Positions 60,636 through 64,000 of a stretch of 64,000 nt of DNA are shown here, piece after piece; the stretch's first letter is position 1, and every line of letters starts with the position of its first letter. Below the pieces are notes generated by a model. It was not told the origin of the DNA. It ran no database searches and saw nothing but the letters and a program-made list of their open reading frames with translations. The position numbers and the translations under genes were made by a program. This DNA comes from Prevotella sp. (GTDB lineage Bacteria; Bacteroidota; Bacteroidia; Bacteroidales; Bacteroidaceae): positions 44,462 through 108,461 of the forward strand of contig JAFULM010000017.1 in the NCBI GenBank assembly GCA_017483185.1. The letters run 5' to 3'.

Positions 60636-62687
60636 CTATTTCTTCCCGATGTTTATTCTCACTCCCATATATGCCATCGCTCCGTGTACGGGTCCCCATA
60701 TCATTGTCGGGTCGAACGTCTGCGACCACGGATCCGACGCACCGATGATGGGATTCTTCTGTCGGTAGGCCGTCAGATTTTCGCCTCCGACGTAGACCGA
60801 CCAGTGGCGGAACCAGCGCGTGACCTGTGCACTGAGCTGTCCGAAGGCCGGAAATGAGGTCTGCCACGACAGCGTTCCATCGTCCGTGACGTATGGTTGG
60901 GGCATGCGGCCGCCACCGTTGAGCTGGAATGTGACATCAAACTGCCAGAGTTCAAGCGGTGTTTTGTATGATGCAGTGAACAGACCCTTATAGCGGTTGG
61001 TCAGTGGTTTGGTCATCAGGCGGCCGCCGTAGGTACACTTGACGTCGCTCAGACGGTAGGCCGCCGTGAGCGTCAGCCCGTCAAAGACGGGATAGGAGGC
61101 GTCAATCTGCATCGTGTGGGAATAGGAACGGCCGTCAAGGTTGGCGATATGTATCGCGTGAGGGTCGCTGTCGTAGTCGACGACGGCCTGATTGGAAAAG
61201 CGCGTGTAGTAGTATTCGGCGTTCATCTTCAGCGTCTTGCCCCACAATGGAATGTTCAGAGCCGCGCTCGCACCATAGTTCCACGCCTCTTCCTGACGCA
61301 GGTCGTCAATCGTGAGGCTCCGTCCGCCGGCCAGCAGATAACTGTTTTCGGCCAGAGCGAACACCGTCCGGTAGCCCTTCCCTGCCGAAAGACGCAGGCT
61401 GACAATGTCGTGGGGCATCCACTTGACATGCAAGCGAGGCGTCAGAAACGTTCCGTAAAGGCTGCTGTGGTCCGCGCGCAGACCGGCCATGACCGTCAGA
61501 CGGTGGTCAAGATTGAGCGTGTATTGGGCATAGACGCCGGGAGTGGACTCCCGCAGGGCAGAGTTAAGAGGGATGAGTGAAGAGTAATCATACCTCTGCG
61601 CTCTGCTCTCTATGCTCTGACTTGAATAGTCATGATTAAACGACGCTCCCGCCGAGAAGTTATGAACATGACCGATGTTGGTCTCAAAGACCAGCGAGGC
61701 ATAGACGTTCTTCTCGTTGATGTAGAGATGTTTCATCCCGTAGTCGGCCGTCTGCTCGTGCAGTGAGGCCGACGTGAGCAGGGCGACATTGGTCCCGTGC
61801 TCATGGTCGAGGATGAAGGCATGCTTCATGTAGCCTTCATAGCGGTCCGTGTTCTGTTCTATATTATATAATGTGTGGGGCAGAGAGGATTGGTTCTGGC
61901 CATGATTGAGCTGGCCGCCGAGCCGTCGCTCCTTCAGCCAACTGGCTCCGCCGTGGAAGATATAGTGGTCGCCGGCCCACTGCCAGCGGTTGTCCACATG
62001 CCACTGGCGCACCCGCGGCTGGTCATAGAAACCGTCACCGTTGCCGTCGTGTTCGTCGAAGCTGTTCTCATAGTGGGTCAGGAGCACCGTGCTCAGGCGG
62101 CGGTTGAGATGGATATTGCCCGTGATGTTGGCCTCAATGCGGCTCTTCGAGTCGCCGAAGAGATTTACTTCCATACCATCGACGTCCTCCGGCTTGAGGA
62201 AATCAATGTTGATCTGGCCCGTGATAGCCTCATATCCGTTCTTCACCGACGAACATCCCTTGGAGACTGAGATGTTTTTCATCCACGGTCCCGGGACATA
62301 TCCGAGTGCGTATGGCGACGCCGCGCCGCGATAGTTGGGGAGATTTTCGGTCAGCATCTGGACGTAGGTGCCGCTCAGTCCGAGCAGCCGGATTTGCTTT
62401 GCACCCGTGGCGGCGTCGCTGTAACTCACATCCACCGAGGGATTGGTAGTGAAACTCTCGCCCAGATTGCAGCAGGCGGCCTTGAACAGCTCGTGCCGTC
62501 CGATGCTCACGCCGTTGACCGGGCCGACCATGCGCCGCATGCCGCTCTTTGACGTCACCTTGAGTTCCTTCAGTCCGTGATCTTTCGAAGTCATGCAGGA
62601 GGAGTCGGCGGCATGAACGTGTTGTGCGGCAGCGTGGCCGCAGAGCAGTGCTGACAGTGCCGTCAGCATGATGGTTTTCTTCTTCAT
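60636..62687 (-). CDS. TonB-dependent outer-membrane receptor, possibly metal-related
   Basis: 683 residues from the ATG at 62685-62687, with signal peptide MKKKTIMLTALSALLCGHAAA; an ATG further up at 62802 would lie before it. A plug domain (about 45-165; 'ELFKAACCNLGESFTTNPSVDV' and 'IRLLGLSGTYVQMLTENLP') precedes a 22-strand barrel ending 'YMGVRINIGKK'. The carboxypeptidase-like domain seen in SusC relatives is missing. The 'FKAACCNLGESFTTNP' type of receptor is often near metal-handling genes in Bacteroidota, and the mature start is rich in His and Cys (HVHAADSSC); a copper or heavy-metal substrate is a guess. Confidence 0.9.
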   Translation of the reverse strand: MKKKTIMLTALSALLCGHAAAQHVHAADSSCMTSKDHGLKELKVTSKSGMRRMVGPVNGVSIGRHELFKAACCNLGESFTTNPSVDVSYSDAATGAKQIRLLGLSGTYVQMLTENLPNYRGAASPYALGYVPGPWMKNISVSKGCSSVKNGYEAITGQINIDFLKPEDVDGMEVNLFGDSKSRIEANITGNIHLNRRLSTVLLTHYENSFDEHDGNGDGFYDQPRVRQWHVDNRWQWAGDHYIFHGGASWLKERRLGGQLNHGQNQSSLPHTLYNIEQNTDRYEGYMKHAFILDHEHGTNVALLTSASLHEQTADYGMKHLYINEKNVYASLVFETNIGHVHNFSAGASFNHDYSSQSIESRAQRYDYSSLIPLNSALRESTPGVYAQYTLNLDHRLTVMAGLRADHSSLYGTFLTPRLHVKWMPHDIVSLRLSAGKGYRTVFALAENSYLLAGGRSLTIDDLRQEEAWNYGASAALNIPLWGKTLKMNAEYYYTRFSNQAVVDYDSDPHAIHIANLDGRSYSHTMQIDASYPVFDGLTLTAAYRLSDVKCTYGGRLMTKPLTNRYKGLFTASYKTPLELWQFDVTFQLNGGGRMPQPYVTDDGTLSWQTSFPAFGQLSAQVTRWFRHWSVYVGGENLTAYRQKNPIIGASDPWSQTFDPTMIWGPVHGAMAYMGVRINIGKK

Positions 62688-62710
62688 TATCTTTCTCTTA
62701 CCGTTATATA

Positions 62711-62748
62711 CAAAAAAAATGCAAGTGGAAATCGGATTTCCACCTGCA
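62711..62748 (-). terminator. Intrinsic terminator after trmB
   Basis: On the minus strand TGCAGGTGGAAAT and ATTTCCACTTGCA pair around CCG, followed by a run of eight T. It sits between trmB and the TonB-dependent receptor gene. Confidence 0.8.
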
Positions 62749-62753
62749 AAATT
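62745..62753 (-). promoter_or_regulatory. Possible promoter -7 element for the TonB-dependent receptor
   Basis: TAATTTTGC on the minus strand fits TAnnTTTG. If used, transcription would begin inside the terminator hairpin, about 50 bases before the receptor's ATG. Confidence 0.4.
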
Positions 62754-62844
62754 ATATATAACGTTGTGCAACCTGGTTGCAAATGAGCCCCCGCGGCTCT
62801 CCAACCGGACGCCAACCTTCCTTCACCGGCAGCTCCATGCCGCC

Positions 62845-63615
62845 TCACTTGCTCGTGTCCAGCCCGCTGCGCTTGGGCCGGTGGTAGCTCCGATAGTCGT
62901 CGAGCGGTATCTCAACGTCCGGCTCTTCAAGCACTCCGGCGTGGGGAAGACTGAACTTCATATAGCGTATGTTCAGCCCGCGCTCCATCCACATCGCCTC
63001 ATAGTAAGTCTGTATGGAAAGAATCTTGCGGGTGGCGTCGTCGATGCCGTCCGTGTGATAAAGGTCTTCCGTGCGGAAGAGCAGCGGCAGACGGTTGTGC
63101 TCCACCATATAGGTGGTATATGTGAAAAGGAAGTTTGAGTCGGTCTTCAGATGGATTGTGCCCCCGTCGGTGAGGAAACGGCGATAGCGCTCCATGAACG
63201 ACGTGCTCGAGAGCCTCTTCCGCGGGTTCTTCATCTGCGGGTCACTGAACGTCAGCCATATCTCCTGCACCTCGCCGGGAGCGAAGAAACGGTCGATTAT
63301 CTCGATGTTCGTGCGCAGGAACGCCACGTTCGTCAGCCCCTCGCGAAGGGCCTCGGTCGCTCCCGTCCACATCCGCGCGCCCTTGATGTCGACGCCGATG
63401 AAATTGACTTCCGGGTAGAGGCGCGCCAGTCCGACGGTATATTCGCCCTTGCCGCAGCCCAGCTCCAGCACGATGGGGTTGTCGTTATGGAAATAGTCCT
63501 CGCGCCAGCGGCCCTTCATCTCAAACGGCACCTGCTCGACGACGGAGTAGGGATACTGAAAAACATTCTCATATCTCGCCATGTCGGCGAACTTCTCTAA
63601 CTTGCCTTTGCTCAT
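62845..63615 (-). CDS. trmB: tRNA (guanine-N7-)-methyltransferase
   Basis: 256 residues. Methylates G46 in tRNA using SAM. '[16 protein letters not shown]' (about residues 49-64) is the SAM-binding loop, '[13 protein letters not shown]' follows, and '[18 protein letters not shown]' carries the family motif with the catalytic Asp. Slightly longer than usual due to a C-terminal extension with '[18 protein letters not shown]'. A promoter element (TACCTTTGC, 63638-63646) is 23 bases upstream. Confidence 0.95.
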   Translation of the reverse strand: MSKGKLEKFADMARYENVFQYPYSVVEQVPFEMKGRWREDYFHNDNPIVLELGCGKGEYTVGLARLYPEVNFIGVDIKGARMWTGATEALREGLTNVAFLRTNIEIIDRFFAPGEVQEIWLTFSDPQMKNPRKRLSSTSFMERYRRFLTDGGTIHLKTDSNFLFTYTTYMVEHNRLPLLFRTEDLYHTDGIDDATRKILSIQTYYEAMWMERGLNIRYMKFSLPHAGVLEEPDVEIPLDDYRSYHRPKRSGLDTSK

Positions 63616-63637
63616 ATATAAGTATGTATAAACTGCT

Positions 63638-63646
63638 GCAAAGGTA
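63638..63646 (-). promoter_or_regulatory. Promoter -7 element for trmB
   Basis: TACCTTTGC on the minus strand, 23 bases before the trmB start. Confidence 0.65.
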
Positions 63647-63787
63647 ATGGAAAAATCCGGGAAATAACTTAAATTTAATGGATTATAATTATTTACCGGA
63701 CACCAATATCAAAAAAATGAGGGTGTATCAAAATTCGGTATCACAAAGCGAACTCATCCGGAAGTCTTTAAGTGGGGTAATCTCAGT

Positions 63788-63808
63788 CCCCTCCTTCCGA
63801 AGGAGGGG
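63788..63808. repeat. CCCCTCCTT hairpin
   Basis: CCCCTCCTT and AAGGAGGGG form a 9-bp stem with a three-base loop, followed by TTAGGGGTGG. Related CTCCCTTCGGGAGGG and CTCCCCC/GGGGGAG hairpins with similar tails occur near 36672 and 51124. The gap 63616-64000 holds no gene. Confidence 0.7.
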
Positions 63809-63909
63809 TTAGGGGTGGTTAAACAATAACATTCTATAAATCATTACTTTAGATAACAGAATTATTGCTGTCCGGTAAAACAGATTTCCGTACGGCATGC
63901 TCAATCTGC

Positions 63910-63998
63910 TGTAGGGACATAGTCTTGTCTTTGTCCGCAAATAACATATTGATATCCAATCTTTTTCTTGCGGACAAAGACAAGACTATGTCCCTACA
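63910..63998. repeat. GTAGGGACAT hairpin family, copy 2
   Basis: Perfect 31-bp inverted repeat, arms 63910-63940 and 63968-63998, loop 27 bases. Arm core GTAGGGACATAGTCTTGTCT then TTGTCCGC is close to copy 1 at 15311-15436. It runs up to the right edge of the window. A lone GTAGGGACAT half-arm is also at 24973. Confidence 0.85.
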
Positions 63999-64000
63999 AC

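Overview
The window looks like a chromosomal piece of a gut-type Bacteroidales bacterium, most likely a Prevotellaceae member. The reasons are a SusD/RagB protein at the left edge, pectin-degrading exo-enzymes, TAnnTTTG-type promoter elements in front of many genes, few Shine-Dalgarno sequences, a Bacteroidota-style split gcvPA/gcvPB glycine cleavage system, and DUF families known mainly from Bacteroidota. The assignment rests on protein and promoter style; no rRNA or tRNA gene is visible.

Layout. 1-9010 (+): end of a polysaccharide utilization locus (SusD tail, a GH88-DUF2264 fusion, a small exported protein, a GH2 enzyme and a 39-codon remnant of a further exported enzyme), then an exported penicillin V/bile-salt acylase-like hydrolase. 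9193-16310: gltD-like oxidoreductase, alaS, a MerR regulator, lpxB and surE. 17275-24927 (+): parA, parB, a DUF5683 membrane protein, a LysM lytic transglycosylase, a RelA/SpoT protein and a pectinesterase. 25907-36374 (+): a nine-gene operon built around a 1035-residue tubulin-like protein, with a three-helix membrane protein, a zinc-ribbon/TM/MORN protein and six exported proteins; no described system with this make-up is recognised here. 36801-38787: hemolysin III family protein and three small cytosolic unknowns. 39678-46806 (-): lipoate ligase, gcvT, gcvH, gcvPA, gcvPB and lpd, a complete glycine cleavage set. 47108-50767 (-): PatB-type C-S lyase, MATE exporter, DUF3737 protein. 51710-59329 (+): a compact two-gene cassette, a double CE12 esterase, a four-helix-bundle (S23) gene inside an inverted-repeat element, dnaG, queD, queE, cls. 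59414-63615 (-): Mrp ATPase, TonB-dependent receptor, trmB.

The non-coding part is unusually rich in long inverted repeats of several families: a GC-rich nested palindrome (5 copies), a GGAGTG-rich hairpin (4 copies, two of them lying in frame inside lpxB and lpd), a GTCGCGAC hairpin (3 copies), a GTAGGGACAT hairpin (2 copies), and 9-bp or 12-bp tandem arrays. The S23 gene is enclosed by a perfect 25-bp inverted repeat of related style.

The most interesting items are the tubulin-like operon, the in-frame repeat insertions in two conserved enzymes, and the S23-carrying inverted-repeat unit.
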